A stretch of DNA of 64,000 bases from Actinomycetota bacterium (GCA_020161245.1 JAIUOK010000024.1:1-64000); one strand, 5' to 3'; positions 27,152 through 35,513 are shown, counted from the first letter of the stretch. Numbers and translations: made by a program. Notes: generated by a model not told the origin, from the sequence alone.

Positions 27152-27867
27152 TGCTCAAGCAGATGTACGTCGGTGCGGCGCGCGGCGTCCGCAGCGGGCT
27201 CGACCGGGCGGGGCTCATCGAGCCGTGGGACCGCTGGGCTGCACGCTCGCGCGCGGGCCACTGGTCGCGGTCGCTGCTCGCGGTGTACGACCTCGACGAC
27301 CTCGCGCGGCTCGACGTCCCTTGGTGGACCTACGACTCCGTGGGCAAGGTCGAGCGCCTTCTCGCGTCGCGCTCGGCGCCGCGGGTGCTGGAGTGGGGGA
27401 GCGGCTCCTCGACGCTGTGGCTGGCCAAGCGGTCCGCGGAGGTGCGCTCGATCGAGCACGACACCGACTGGGCGGCGCAGCTCGGGCCGCGGCTGCCGTC
27501 GAACGTCGAGCTCGTGTGCGTGCCGCCGGCGCCTGCCACGGGCCGCCCGGGCGAGGTCCGGTCGCACAAGAAGGGCTTCGAGGGCCTCGACTTCGCCGAG
27601 TACGTGGCTGCGGCGGGGCAGTTCGACGGGGCGTTCGACGTCGTCGTCGTCGACGGCCGGGCGCGCGAAGCGTGCCTGCCGGTGGCGCTCGACCGGCTGG
27701 CGCCTGACGGCGTCGTCGTGCTCGACAACGTCGATCGTGCCCGCTACCGCGATGCGGTGACCGCCCTCGGCGGAGCCGTCGAGGTCGACTGGACCCGAGG
27801 ACTGACCCCCACGCTGCCCTACCCCACGCGCACCGCGCTGGTGCGCAAGCGGCCGGCCCGGCGGTGA
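27151..27867 (+). CDS. Class I SAM-methyltransferase-like protein
   Basis: A 238-residue Rossmann-like protein with motif I L-E-W-G-S-G-S-S-T near residue 77, an acidic motif II (I-E-H-D) and V-V-V-D-G-R, V-V-V-L-D-N-V further on. This is the layout of SAM-dependent methyltransferases, with no metal-ligand set that would mark a catechol-type enzyme. Start and stop are both coupled: TGATG with the GT-C gene and GTGA with the following membrane protein. Its place inside a glycosylation operon suggests sugar or lipid methylation; this is inference. Confidence 0.75.
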   Translation: MLKQMYVGAARGVRSGLDRAGLIEPWDRWAARSRAGHWSRSLLAVYDLDDLARLDVPWWTYDSVGKVERLLASRSAPRVLEWGSGSSTLWLAKRSAEVRSIEHDTDWAAQLGPRLPSNVELVCVPPAPATGRPGEVRSHKKGFEGLDFAEYVAAAGQFDGAFDVVVVDGRAREACLPVALDRLAPDGVVVLDNVDRARYRDAVTALGGAVEVDWTRGLTPTLPYPTRTALVRKRPARR

Positions 27868-28748
27868 CCACCTCGCGGTGGTGGGACGTCGCGCGCGTCG
27901 CGTTCGTCGTCCTGGCGGTCGGCTTCGGCTGGTGGTGGCTTCGCGGGCGCTGGCCGGAGGTCGTCGACTCGTTGGCCGCCGTCGGCGTGGGGCGCACCCT
28001 GCTCGCTCTCGTCGTCGTCGTGCTTGGCCTGCTCCTCACCGGAGTGGTGTGGGCGGATCTGCTTGCTGCGTATGGCTTCGCGGTGCCGCGGCCGACCTCG
28101 ATGTCGGTGTTCTTCGTCGGGCAGATCGGCAAGTACATCCCCGGCTCGGTCTGGTCGTTCGGCGCCCAGGCGAGGATGGCGACGCGCTACGACGTCCCCG
28201 CGCGCACGACGGTGGCCACCGGGCTGGTGTTCCTGTGGTGGAGCGTCGTCACGGCCGTCCTCGCCGCGGGTGCCGGGCTGCTCGCGGGCCTCGACGTCTA
28301 CGGGCTCCCCTCGTGGCTGGGGGCTGCGGCCATCGCGCTGGCGCTGGTCGCGCTGACCCCGCCGGTGACGACGCGGCTGGCGGGCTGGCTCGCGGGCACC
28401 GCCCGACCGGCCCACCCGGTGCCGCTCGCCGCCCGGCTCACGGCGCTCATGTGCATCTCGTGGCTGCTCTACGGTGCTGCCCTGGCGCTGCTGGTCCCCG
28501 ACGTCACGGCGAGCGCTGCCGACCTGCTGCGGGCGACGGGCGCGTTCGCGCTGGCCTATGCCGTCGGTGTCGTCGTCGTGATCGCGCCAGCGGGGCTCGG
28601 TGCGCGCGAGGTGGTGCTCGTGGCCCTGCTGGCCACGGTGGTGGGCGCCGGTCCAGCCGCCGCCGCGGCGCTGCTGTCGCGCCTGGTGCACACCGGTGGC
28701 GACTTCCTGCTCGCGCTCGCGGGCTGGCTGCGGACCCGCGGCGACTGA
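27864..28748 (+). CDS. Lysylphosphatidylglycerol synthase TM-like (UPF0104) membrane protein
   Basis: A 294-residue protein with about eight hydrophobic helices and the family motif G-Q-I-G-K-Y-I-P-G-S-V-W near residue 89, plus the late P-A-G-L-G-A-R-E segment near 245. It corresponds to the MprF flippase-like membrane domain without the aminoacyl-transferase domain. Beside a GT2/GT-C pair, such proteins are often suspected of moving or handling lipid-linked intermediates. GTG 27864 overlaps the previous stop by four bases. It is the last gene of the operon, with a strong hairpin 15 bp later. Confidence 0.85.
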   Translation: MTTSRWWDVARVAFVVLAVGFGWWWLRGRWPEVVDSLAAVGVGRTLLALVVVVLGLLLTGVVWADLLAAYGFAVPRPTSMSVFFVGQIGKYIPGSVWSFGAQARMATRYDVPARTTVATGLVFLWWSVVTAVLAAGAGLLAGLDVYGLPSWLGAAAIALALVALTPPVTTRLAGWLAGTARPAHPVPLAARLTALMCISWLLYGAALALLVPDVTASAADLLRATGAFALAYAVGVVVVIAPAGLGAREVVLVALLATVVGAGPAAAAALLSRLVHTGGDFLLALAGWLRTRGD

Positions 28749-28762
28749 CCGAGGACGCCGTA

Positions 28763-28800
28763 CTCGCCCGGGCACGTCGCGAGGAGCGTGCCCGGGCGAG
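28763..28800 (+). terminator. Hairpin ending the glycosylation operon
   Basis: Perfect 14-bp arms (28763-28776 and 28787-28800) enclose a ten-base loop, 15 bases after the last operon gene. No U-tract follows. The remaining sequence to 28966 shows nothing recognisable. Confidence 0.72.
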
Positions 28801-28966
28801 CCCTCGGCGGCCGGGTCTCCCCGGCTCCGCCGGGCGCGGCTTCCCCGCAGCGCCGGCGGCGGATCGCTCCGCTGCAACGACGCTCGCAGCCCAGCCCGAA
28901 GCCACGGGAACCGCGCGCTCTCGCGCTGCTCTCGACGTCCGGGCGAACGGGTGAAAGCGCTCGGGC

Positions 28967-29986
28967 TCAGCGGTTCCGGGCGGTCCACGCCAGCAGCTCG
29001 TCGGCGCTCCACGAGGTGACGACCCGGTCGACGTCGACGCCGCACTCGACCGCGCGCGCCACGCCGTTGGCCTGCCAGTCGAGCTGGCCCGGGGCATGGG
29101 CATCGGTGTCGATCGCGAGCAGGATCCCGGCCTCGACGGCGTCGCGCAGGATCCGCCGCGGCGGGTCGAGCCGTTCCGGCCTGCTGTTGATCTCCAGCGC
29201 GACGTCGAAGCGGCGGCACGCCTCGATCACGACGTCGGAGTCGAACTCCGACTCCGGACGGCCCCGGCCCATCACCATGCGGCCCGTGCAGTGCCCGAGC
29301 ACGTCGACCTGCGGGTTGGCGATCGCGGCGACCATCCGACGTGTCATGGCGTCGCCCGGCGACCGCAGCTTCGAGTGCACGCTTGCGACGACGACGTCGA
29401 GGCGCTCGAGCAGGTCGTCGTCCTGGTCGAGCCGCCCGTCCTCGAGGATGTCGACCTCGATGCCGGTCAGGTAGCGGAACGGCGCCAGCTCGGCGTTGAT
29501 CCGGGCGACGACGTCGAGCTGCTCCTCGAGCCGCTCGCGGCTGAGCCCGCGTGCCACGGTCAGGCGGGGACTGTGGTCGGTGAGCACGGTCCACTCGTGG
29601 CCGAGCTCGACGCAGGCCTGCGCCATCTCCAGCGGCGGGCTCCCTCCGTCGCTCCAGTCCGAGTGCGTGTGGCAGTCGCCGCGCAGCTGCGCGAGCATCC
29701 CGCGCCCTGCGTCGTCGAGCTGGTCGGCGGGGGCCGGGCGGCCCTCGAGCTCCACGATGTACGAGGGCACCGCGCCCGACGCCGCCTCCGCCGCCACGGC
29801 AGCCGTCTTGGGACCCACGTCCTTGAGCTCGGTCAGCGTGCCGTGCTGGATGCGCCGTGCGACGTCGTCGGCCCCGGCCCTCTCGAGCGCGGCAGCGGCC
29901 TTGCGGAAGGCCTGCACGCGGTAGGACTCGGCGAGCTCCCGCTCGAGCAGGAACGCCGTCCTCCGCAGGGCCGCCACCGGATCCAC
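28967..29986 (-). CDS. PHP-domain phosphoesterase with N-terminal helix-hairpin-helix region
   Basis: A 339-residue protein with two parts. Residues 1-75 form a helical region with a helix-hairpin-helix-like segment (L-T-E-L-K-D-V-G-P-K-T-A). From about residue 100 a PHP metal-hydrolase domain carries G-D-C-H-T-H-S-D-W-S-D-G, T-D-H-S-P, G-I-E-V-D-I, V-H-S-K, G-H-C-T-G-R and I-D-T-D-A-H. It resembles the C-terminal half of family X DNA polymerase (PolX) without the polymerase. The PHP domain suggests phosphate-ester hydrolysis, perhaps DNA 3'-end processing. GTG 29986 gives a V/M-D-P-V-A-A-L start; ATG 30007 is an alternative. Confidence 0.87.
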   Translation of the reverse strand: MDPVAALRRTAFLLERELAESYRVQAFRKAAAALERAGADDVARRIQHGTLTELKDVGPKTAAVAAEAASGAVPSYIVELEGRPAPADQLDDAGRGMLAQLRGDCHTHSDWSDGGSPPLEMAQACVELGHEWTVLTDHSPRLTVARGLSRERLEEQLDVVARINAELAPFRYLTGIEVDILEDGRLDQDDDLLERLDVVVASVHSKLRSPGDAMTRRMVAAIANPQVDVLGHCTGRMVMGRGRPESEFDSDVVIEACRRFDVALEINSRPERLDPPRRILRDAVEAGILLAIDTDAHAPGQLDWQANGVARAVECGVDVDRVVTSWSADELLAWTARNR

Positions 29987-30058
29987 GTCCCGGACGCTAC
30001 CCCGCATCCGGTAGTCGCAACGCGCGGCAGAGCGCGCGATCGGACCACCGGACGCCGG

Positions 30059-31096
30059 TCATGCGTCGAGGCGCACAGCCGTCAGGACCGCCTCGAGCGC
30101 CGCGGGGTCGCCGGTGCGGGCATGGACGTCGAGCGCGGTGTCGCCCAGTTTGACCACGTGCTCACCGGCGTGCGCCACGGCGAGGTGCCACGCCTCGTCG
30201 GCGTCGACCTCGACGATGTCGGCCCGGTGCGTCGGGCGCGCCCCGTCGGGGAGGTAGGCGGCGAGCACAGCCGCCGAGGCCGACCACGCGAAGGCGTAGG
30301 AGCTGCGCCACTGGGTGCACGGCAGCGAGGGGAGGACGCGGGCGACTGCGTTCGGGGCAGTGCATGCGTGGACGAGCATCGTCGGATTGCCGTGGGCCAC
30401 CCGGGGATAGGCGACGACGACGGCGTCGACCAGGTCGTCCAGCGCTAGCGGCACGTCGTCGACGGAGGGCTGGGCCAGAGCAGCCACATGGTCGTGCCAG
30501 CCTGCGGTGCCGCCGAGCTGGGCGAGCCGGTCGCGGATGCCGCCCGACTGGTCCGCGACGCGCGGCACGCCCGCTACGAGCGATGTGGCCGTCGCACGGC
30601 CGGACAGATGCACAGCTGGCACCGCCTGCCAGCGGCCCGCCCAGTAGCCCAGCGCGTGCGCCAGCTCGTCCACCCGGACGTCGGTCGCCTCGACGCGCAG
30701 CGCGTGGACGGCGTGGCCGGTGCGGATGACGCCGTGAGTGGCACCGGCGGCGATGCCGGGCAGCAGCCGCGGCCACCACTCCGCGAGGACGTCGGTCCAC
30801 GTGCGCTCGCGGACCTCGCGCCGGAAGTACGCGATCCAGTCGCCGAGCCGCGATGGGTCGCCCAGGGCGCCGGCCCAGTGGTCGGCGTCGATCCGGATAC
30901 GGGCCTCGGGCATCTGCTCCAGGCGTCGGGAGTAGTCGTCGGTCCAGCGGTGCACGACGCCCTCGGCGCCGCGGCGGGCGAGCGCCTCGACGGCCATGGG
31001 CCCGTGGTTGGACATCCAGCCGTCGAACTCGGGGCCGGTGCGGTGGAGGCGCTCGAGCGCCTCGTCGTAGGTGCCGGTGGCGAGGAGTCGGTTCAT
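30059..31096 (-). CDS. Questin oxidase-like protein (DUF4243)
   Basis: A 345-residue protein resembling the questin oxidase/AflY family, whose fungal members open the ring of anthraquinones by Baeyer-Villiger-type oxidation. The conserved F-D-G-W-M-S-N-H-G-P-M-A-V-E-A-L block lies near residues 22-37; later come L-L-P-G-I-A-A-G-A-T-H-G-V-I-R-T-G-H-A near 145 and a third histidine cluster, H-A-C-T-A-P, near 255. ATG 31096 was chosen because the upstream ATG at 31117 lies inside the SoxR box. A SoxR-type promoter puts transcription start at about this ATG, so the mRNA may be leaderless. It diverges from soxR, suggesting oxidation of a redox-active quinone. Confidence 0.78.
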   Translation of the reverse strand: MNRLLATGTYDEALERLHRTGPEFDGWMSNHGPMAVEALARRGAEGVVHRWTDDYSRRLEQMPEARIRIDADHWAGALGDPSRLGDWIAYFRREVRERTWTDVLAEWWPRLLPGIAAGATHGVIRTGHAVHALRVEATDVRVDELAHALGYWAGRWQAVPAVHLSGRATATSLVAGVPRVADQSGGIRDRLAQLGGTAGWHDHVAALAQPSVDDVPLALDDLVDAVVVAYPRVAHGNPTMLVHACTAPNAVARVLPSLPCTQWRSSYAFAWSASAAVLAAYLPDGARPTHRADIVEVDADEAWHLAVAHAGEHVVKLGDTALDVHARTGDPAALEAVLTAVRLDA

Positions 31097-31111
31097 GCGA
31101 CTATGACAGGA

Positions 31112-31129
31112 CATCAAGCGGACTTGAGG
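31112..31129. promoter_or_regulatory. SoxR box between soxR and the questin oxidase-like gene
   Basis: CATCAAG-CGGA-CTTGAGG is an 18-bp inverted repeat with one mismatch. It matches the classical SoxR operator (CCTCAAG, four bases, CTTGAGG) at 13 of 14 arm positions. On the minus strand it sits in a 19-bp spacer between TTGACC (31133-31128) and TGTCAT (31108-31103), the long spacer typical of MerR-family activated promoters. The site also lies seven bases before the soxR ATG, fitting autoregulation. Confidence 0.85.
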
Positions 31130-31135
31130 TCAAGC

Positions 31136-31603
31136 ATGAAGGCCGACGATCTTCTGCCGATCGGCGAGGTAGCCCGCCGGAGCGGCCTGGCACCCAGCGC
31201 CATCAGGTACTACGAGCAGCTCGGGCTGGTGACCAGCACGCGCACCGCAGGCGACCGCCGCCGCTACCAGCGCTCGATCCTGCGCCGGCTCGCGGTCATC
31301 CGCTCGGCCCAGAACGTCGGGCTCAGCCTCGACGAGATCGCTGTCGCTCTCGCGCAGATCCCGATCGACGCCGCGCCCACCAAGAAGCAGTGGCACCGCA
31401 TCAGCTCGCTGTGGCGGCCGGCGCTCGACCGACGCATCGAGGCGCTGCAGGCGCTGCGCGCCAACCTCGACAGCTGCATCGGATGCGGATGCCTGTCGAT
31501 GCGCCAGTGCCTGCTGTTCAACCCGGACGACGAGCTGGGCGCGCAGGGGGCCGGGCCGCGCCGCAAGGTGGCGATCCTCGACCCCGGCTACGCGCAGCCC
31601 TGA
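31136..31603 (+). CDS. soxR: Redox-sensitive transcriptional activator SoxR
   Basis: A 155-residue MerR-family regulator. The N-terminal winged helix is L-L-P-I-G-E-V-A-R-R-S-G-L-A-P-S-A-I-R-Y-Y-E. The hallmark [2Fe-2S] cysteines are all present: Cys114, Cys117, Cys119 and Cys125 in C-I-G-C-G-C-L-S-M-R-Q-C. SoxR senses redox-cycling compounds by oxidation of this cluster. In actinobacteria it typically controls a few genes for handling quinones and phenazines rather than soxS. Its box lies just upstream of its own start and in the promoter of the divergent gene. Confidence 0.95.
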   Translation: MKADDLLPIGEVARRSGLAPSAIRYYEQLGLVTSTRTAGDRRRYQRSILRRLAVIRSAQNVGLSLDEIAVALAQIPIDAAPTKKQWHRISSLWRPALDRRIEALQALRANLDSCIGCGCLSMRQCLLFNPDDELGAQGAGPRRKVAILDPGYAQP

Positions 31604-31628
31604 CGCCAGATCCGACGACGAGGCGCGC

Positions 31629-32048
31629 TCAGCTGACGTCGCCCTCGGGTACGACCTCATCGGCGTAGCCGTCGTCGGGTGCGTCGTCGGTGCCCAGCGT
31701 CGGCTCGCGGCCGTCGTCGAGGACATGCTCGTCGGCCGATCCCGACGGCGCGTCGCGGGGGTGCTCCGTGCCGCCCAGCACCTCCCCAGCGCCGGTCACG
31801 CGGGCCTGTGACCCCTCGCTCGTACGGTCGGCCTGCGCCTCCGGCTCGCCTGCCTCGGCATCGCGCTCGTCGGGGACGCCTTCGCCCAGGGCGCTGCCGG
31901 ACTCCGCTGCCTCGTCGAGCGGGCCGTCGACCGCCGCTGCGGCACCATCGCGCGAGGTGTCGGCCGCCCGCGCCTCGGGATCGTCGGGGGCCGGGAAGGA
32001 GTCGGCAGCGAGGGCGCCGTCCTGCGCCGAAGGGCGCTCGGCGCTCAC
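31629..32048 (-). CDS. Small acidic, low-complexity hypothetical protein
   Basis: A 139-residue protein rich in Asp, Glu, Ala, Gly and Ser, with no hydrophobic core, signal peptide or known domain; it is probably disordered. ATG 32048 overlaps the stop of the upstream acidic gene by four bases, so the two are coupled. It converges with soxR, 25 bp apart. Function unknown. Confidence 0.65.
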   Translation of the reverse strand: MSAERPSAQDGALAADSFPAPDDPEARAADTSRDGAAAAVDGPLDEAAESGSALGEGVPDERDAEAGEPEAQADRTSEGSQARVTGAGEVLGGTEHPRDAPSGSADEHVLDDGREPTLGTDDAPDDGYADEVVPEGDVS

Positions 32049-32440
32049 AGGTCGTCCTCGGTGCGCACCCCGTCGGCCGGGACCTCCTCGACGGCGAAGC
32101 CTCCCGCGTCCTCGATGCCCAGCCCGGCGTCGCCCGTCTGCGCATCCACCAGGGCACGGGCCTCGGACTCGAGCGGCTCCTCGGGCTCGCCCAGCGGCTG
32201 CCCTCCCCCGTAGACGGGGTCATCGCTGGCATCGAGCGCGTCAGGGTCGACGAGCTCGGGTCCCTCGAGCGGGTCGACGCCGGTTGCGCTGCGGTCGTCG
32301 AGCAAGTCGTCGCCGCGGACGTCCCCGCGCAGCGCCGCCTGGATGGCCTGCTGCTCCTCCATCATCTGCAGGCGCGCGGCCTGGTCGCCGATGTCGCCCG
32401 CGGGCTCGTCCTGCGCCGGGGCAGGGATCTGCTCGCTCAT
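32045..32440 (-). CDS. Small acidic hypothetical protein
   Basis: A 131-residue acidic protein with a short Gln/Glu-rich helical stretch (A-R-L-Q-M-M-E-E-Q-Q-A-I-Q) near residue 20 and an Asp/Glu/Pro-rich remainder. ATG 32440 has a perfect AGGAGG site upstream; the frame is open further but without support. It overlaps the next acidic gene (ATGA) and follows the chaB-like gene by 67 bp. No family recognised. Confidence 0.65.
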   Translation of the reverse strand: MSEQIPAPAQDEPAGDIGDQAARLQMMEEQQAIQAALRGDVRGDDLLDDRSATGVDPLEGPELVDPDALDASDDPVYGGGQPLGEPEEPLESEARALVDAQTGDAGLGIEDAGGFAVEEVPADGVRTEDDL

Positions 32441-32507
32441 GGTCCTCCTCGTCGTCGCGCTGGCGCGCGTGGGCGGCTCGGCGCGGTCGCGCCGGCGTCG
32501 TGCAGCG

Positions 32508-32921
32508 TCAGCCCGACTGCTCGCGGGCTCGGCGCGACTCGCGGTCGTTGGCACGGTCGATCGCCTCGACCAGCTGAGCCTTGGTCATCCGGCTGCGGCC
32601 CTTCACGTCCAGTCGTCGTGCGACCGACATGAGGTGCTCCTTGGTGGCGTTGGCGTCCACACCGCCGTGGGTCCGCCCCGCGCGCCGCCCGCGGCCGCCC
32701 TCGTCCGAGGGGCCGCGCTCGGCCTTGGCCTCCCAGTGGTCGCCGACCTTCTCGTAGGAGTGCTTGAGCGAGGCGTACGCGGTGCGGCGCGCCCGCTCGC
32801 CGTCGCCGTACTCGTCGATCGCCGAGGCGAGGGTGGCGCGGTAGATGTCCTGGGCGTGCTCGGGCGAGCGCTCGACCGTCGACGGCAGGCCGATCTCGCT
32901 CGGCTTCGGGGATCTCGGCAC
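32508..32921 (-). CDS. ChaB family protein
   Basis: A 137-residue protein whose first 70 or so residues form a ChaB domain (L-P-S-T-V-E-R-S-P-E-H-A-Q-D-I-Y ... A-Y-A-S-L-K-H-S-Y-E-K). The C-terminus has a short lysine/arginine-rich segment, M-T-K-A-Q-L-V-E-A-I, resembling a SAP/Rho-N helix-extended-helix. ChaB was named for a link to E. coli cation transport, but its activity is unsettled. It is the first of three small minus-strand genes and diverges from pirin. Confidence 0.82.
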   Translation of the reverse strand: MPRSPKPSEIGLPSTVERSPEHAQDIYRATLASAIDEYGDGERARRTAYASLKHSYEKVGDHWEAKAERGPSDEGGRGRRAGRTHGGVDANATKEHLMSVARRLDVKGRSRMTKAQLVEAIDRANDRESRRAREQSG

Positions 32922-33051
32922 GGCGCACCTCCTCCAGGTCCGCGCCTCCTACCCGCGGCGGCGCCCGTCCATGCGCGATCTGCGCCACACGTGCGGCCGG
33001 GGAACAGCCGGGCCCGGCCGGTACGTTGCAGGGGCGATCCAGGGAGGCGGC

Positions 33052-33948
33052 ATGACGGTCGAGGTCCTCGACGGCGTCCAGGCCCAGGTGGGCCGGTTCA
33101 CGGTGCGGCGGGTCCTGCCTCGGCGGCCCCTGCGCACCGTCGGCGCCTGGTGCTTCGCCGACCACATGGGGCCGGCCGAGGTCACCGAGACCGCCGGCCT
33201 CGACGTCGGGCCCCACCCCCACACCGGCCTGCAGACGGTCACCTGGCTCATGGACGGCGAGGCGCTGCACAAGGACTCGCTCGGCTCCGAGCAGCTCATC
33301 CGCCCGGGCCAGCTCAACCTCATGACGGCAGGCCGCGGCGTCGTGCACGCCGAGGAGGCCACCGGCACGTACCGAGGCACCCTGCACGGCGTCCAGCTGT
33401 GGGTCGCGCAGCCCGACGCCGAGCGCGCCGGCGAGCCCGCCTTCGAGCACCATGCGGCGCTCCCGGTGGTGGAGGGCTCCGCGGCGACGGCGACCGTCCT
33501 GGCCGGCGACTTCGCCGGCACGGTGTCGCCGGCCCGGTTCACGACGGGCCTGCTCGGGGTGGACGCGGTCGTGCGGCCCGGCGTGTGGGCCTTCGGGCTG
33601 CGCCCGGACTTCGAGCACGCCGTCGTCGCGCTCGAAGGGGAGGTGCTCGTCGACGGCGTCGTCGCCCGTCCGGGACAGATCGCCCCGCTTCCGGCCGGCC
33701 GCGACGAGCTGCGGATCGACGCCCGGCAGCCGGCGCGGATCCTGCTGCTCGGCGGCACGCCGTTCCCCGAGAAGCTCTTCATGTGGTGGAACTTCGTCGC
33801 GCGCAGCGCCGACGAGGTGTCGGGCTTCTACGCCGACTGGCGGGACCGCGGGGAGCGCTTCGGCGACGTGGCGTCCGTGCTCGGCCGCATCGACGCCCCT
33901 GTCCCGCCCTGGGAGCCGATCCGCGAGCGCCCTGCGCCCACGGTCTAG
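33052..33948 (+). CDS. Pirin family protein
   Basis: A 298-residue double-cupin protein. The N-terminal cupin has the metal-binding set P-H-P-H-T-G (two His near residue 55), a further His in the L-M-D-G-E-A-L-H-K-D region and a Glu in V-V-H-A-E-E. The C-terminal half ends in L-L-G-G-T-P-F-P-E-K-L-F-M-W-W-N-F-V. Bacterial pirins are non-haem iron proteins, some with quercetinase activity. A -10-like TACGTT (33022-33027) and an AGGGAGG site precede ATG 33052. Confidence 0.92.
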   Translation: MTVEVLDGVQAQVGRFTVRRVLPRRPLRTVGAWCFADHMGPAEVTETAGLDVGPHPHTGLQTVTWLMDGEALHKDSLGSEQLIRPGQLNLMTAGRGVVHAEEATGTYRGTLHGVQLWVAQPDAERAGEPAFEHHAALPVVEGSAATATVLAGDFAGTVSPARFTTGLLGVDAVVRPGVWAFGLRPDFEHAVVALEGEVLVDGVVARPGQIAPLPAGRDELRIDARQPARILLLGGTPFPEKLFMWWNFVARSADEVSGFYADWRDRGERFGDVASVLGRIDAPVPPWEPIRERPAPTV

Positions 33949-34031
33949 GCCGGCTCCGCCCTCAACCTCTCCTCGGCGCGCATCCTGGACGCGACCGGAC
34001 TAGAACGTCCGGTAGTACCGGGGAGGGCGTC

Positions 34032-34928
34032 ATGGTGAGCCGCGCAAGGGTCGATCACGGCTGGCTGCTGCCTGTCGTCCTGCCGCTGCTGCTGGTGGTG
34101 CTCATCCTGGTCGCCGACGCCCTCGAGGGGCCGAAGACGGCCTACGTCGGCGTGCTCACCGCGCTGCCGATGCTGGCCGCCGTGTTCGGCACGCCGCGGC
34201 AGGTCGCTCTCGTGGGCGCGCTCACCTGGCTCGCGGCGCTCGGCTTCGGCTACCTGGCTTCCGACGGCAACGTCACCGCCCAGCGGGTACGCCTCGGGTT
34301 CATCGCAGTCTCGGCCGTCATCGCGGTGCTCGCCGCCGCCCACCGCTCGCGGCAGGAGGCCCTGCTGCTCGAGGCAGAGCGCGAGCATGCGCTGGTGGAG
34401 CAGGCGCAGCGCGAGGCGTCGACCGACGTGCTCACCGGTCTGCTCAACCGCCGGGGCATCACCGCCGCGCTCGAGGGGGCGCAGCGCTCCGGCACCTGGA
34501 CGCTGGCCACCCTCGACTGCGACGAGTTCAAAGCCGTCAACGACGCCCTCGGCCACCTCGCCGGAGACGAGTACCTGGAGGCGCTCGCGCTGCGGCTGAC
34601 CCGCGCGCTGGGTCCGCGGGACCTGGTGGGCAGATGGGGCGGCGACGAGCTCCTCCTGGCACTGCCGCTGCCTCCGGAGGAGGCCGAGCAGGTGCTGCGC
34701 CGGGTGCACGAGCAGGTGGTGCGCGAGCCCGTCTCCACCCAGGCAGGCACGACGGCGCTGCGGATCACCGTCGGCGCGGCCGCGTGGAGCTGCGACGAGC
34801 CGTTCGAGCGCGCCCTGCGGCGCGCCGACGAGGCGCTCTACGACGGCAAGGCCGCGGGCGGTGCGTGCGTCGTCATGCAGAGCCCGGCCGGCTCGGGCGG
34901 GGGCCCGGTGCGGGCGGCGACCCCGTAG
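34032..34928 (+). CDS. Membrane-anchored diguanylate cyclase (GGDEF domain)
   Basis: A 298-residue protein with three or four hydrophobic helices in residues 10-100, a short coiled-coil linker and a GGDEF domain from about 130. The active-site motif reads G-G-D-E-L near residue 203 and the substrate region D-V-L-T-G-L-L-N-R-R is intact, so it should make cyclic di-GMP. The R-x-x-D inhibitory site is not obvious. ATG 34032 was chosen over an upstream open frame because it lies in front of the first helix. A GAF-EAL protein is encoded 5 kb away. Confidence 0.9.
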   Translation: MVSRARVDHGWLLPVVLPLLLVVLILVADALEGPKTAYVGVLTALPMLAAVFGTPRQVALVGALTWLAALGFGYLASDGNVTAQRVRLGFIAVSAVIAVLAAAHRSRQEALLLEAEREHALVEQAQREASTDVLTGLLNRRGITAALEGAQRSGTWTLATLDCDEFKAVNDALGHLAGDEYLEALALRLTRALGPRDLVGRWGGDELLLALPLPPEEAEQVLRRVHEQVVREPVSTQAGTTALRITVGAAAWSCDEPFERALRRADEALYDGKAAGGACVVMQSPAGSGGGPVRAATP

Positions 34929-34953
34929 CGGCGCAGCCCGAACGCGTGGAGCC

Positions 34954-35442
34954 TCAGGCCTTGGTCTCGGCGGCGTGCTCGTCGACGACGTCGGCGTGGG
35001 CGCGCAGCACGTCGAGCACGCGCTCGAGGTAGCCCTCGACGGCCGCGCGCTCCTTGGCCGACAGCGGGTCCTCGGCCGCGACGAGGTCGGTGACGAGCGG
35101 GACCAGCTGCTGGTACACCGACGCCATGCCCTGCGGGGTGGGGCGCACCACGCGCCGACGGCGGTCGTTCGGATCGGCCTCCCGCGCCACGTGGCCCGCC
35201 TCCTCGAGGCGGTCGACGAGCACCGTCGCAGACGCCGACGTCATGTGCAGCCGCCGGCTCAGCTCCACCGGGCCCATGGGCTCGGCCATGAGGTGCTCCA
35301 TGGCGTCGACCTCGGACGGGTTGAGGTCGAGGCGGCGCGCCATCGCCGACCGGGTGTCGGTCGTGAGGTGCAGGACCTCGTAGAGCAGCTGGGCCAGGCG
35401 GCTCTGCGGCACCGGGGTCTCGACGTGCGGGGTGGCGGACAC
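34954..35442 (-). CDS. MarR family transcriptional regulator
   Basis: A 162-residue winged-helix protein with the recognition region L-S-R-R-L-H-M-T-S-A-S-A-T-V-L-V-D-R-L-E-E-A-G-H-V and the wing D-P-N-D-R-R-R-R-V-V. GTG 35442 was preferred to the longer frame from 35499 because that frame would translate across a perfect palindrome (35460-35472) that looks like the operator. It diverges from an MMPL transporter gene, the usual set-up for a MarR repressor of an efflux pump. Confidence 0.9.
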   Translation of the reverse strand: MSATPHVETPVPQSRLAQLLYEVLHLTTDTRSAMARRLDLNPSEVDAMEHLMAEPMGPVELSRRLHMTSASATVLVDRLEEAGHVAREADPNDRRRRVVRPTPQGMASVYQQLVPLVTDLVAAEDPLSAKERAAVEGYLERVLDVLRAHADVVDEHAAETKA

Positions 35443-35459
35443 GGGTGTACTCTCGCTCG

Positions 35460-35472
35460 CTAGACAGTCTAG
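35460..35472. promoter_or_regulatory. Palindromic operator between marR-like and MMPL genes
   Basis: The 13-base sequence CTAGACAGTCTAG is a perfect palindrome about its central base. It lies 18 bp before the regulator GTG and 42 bp before the transporter GTG. It is the best candidate site for the MarR protein, repressing both genes. Confidence 0.6.
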
Positions 35473-35513
35473 TGACCTGCTGATCACGTCTTTCAGCAAC
35501 CAGGGAGATCCTA

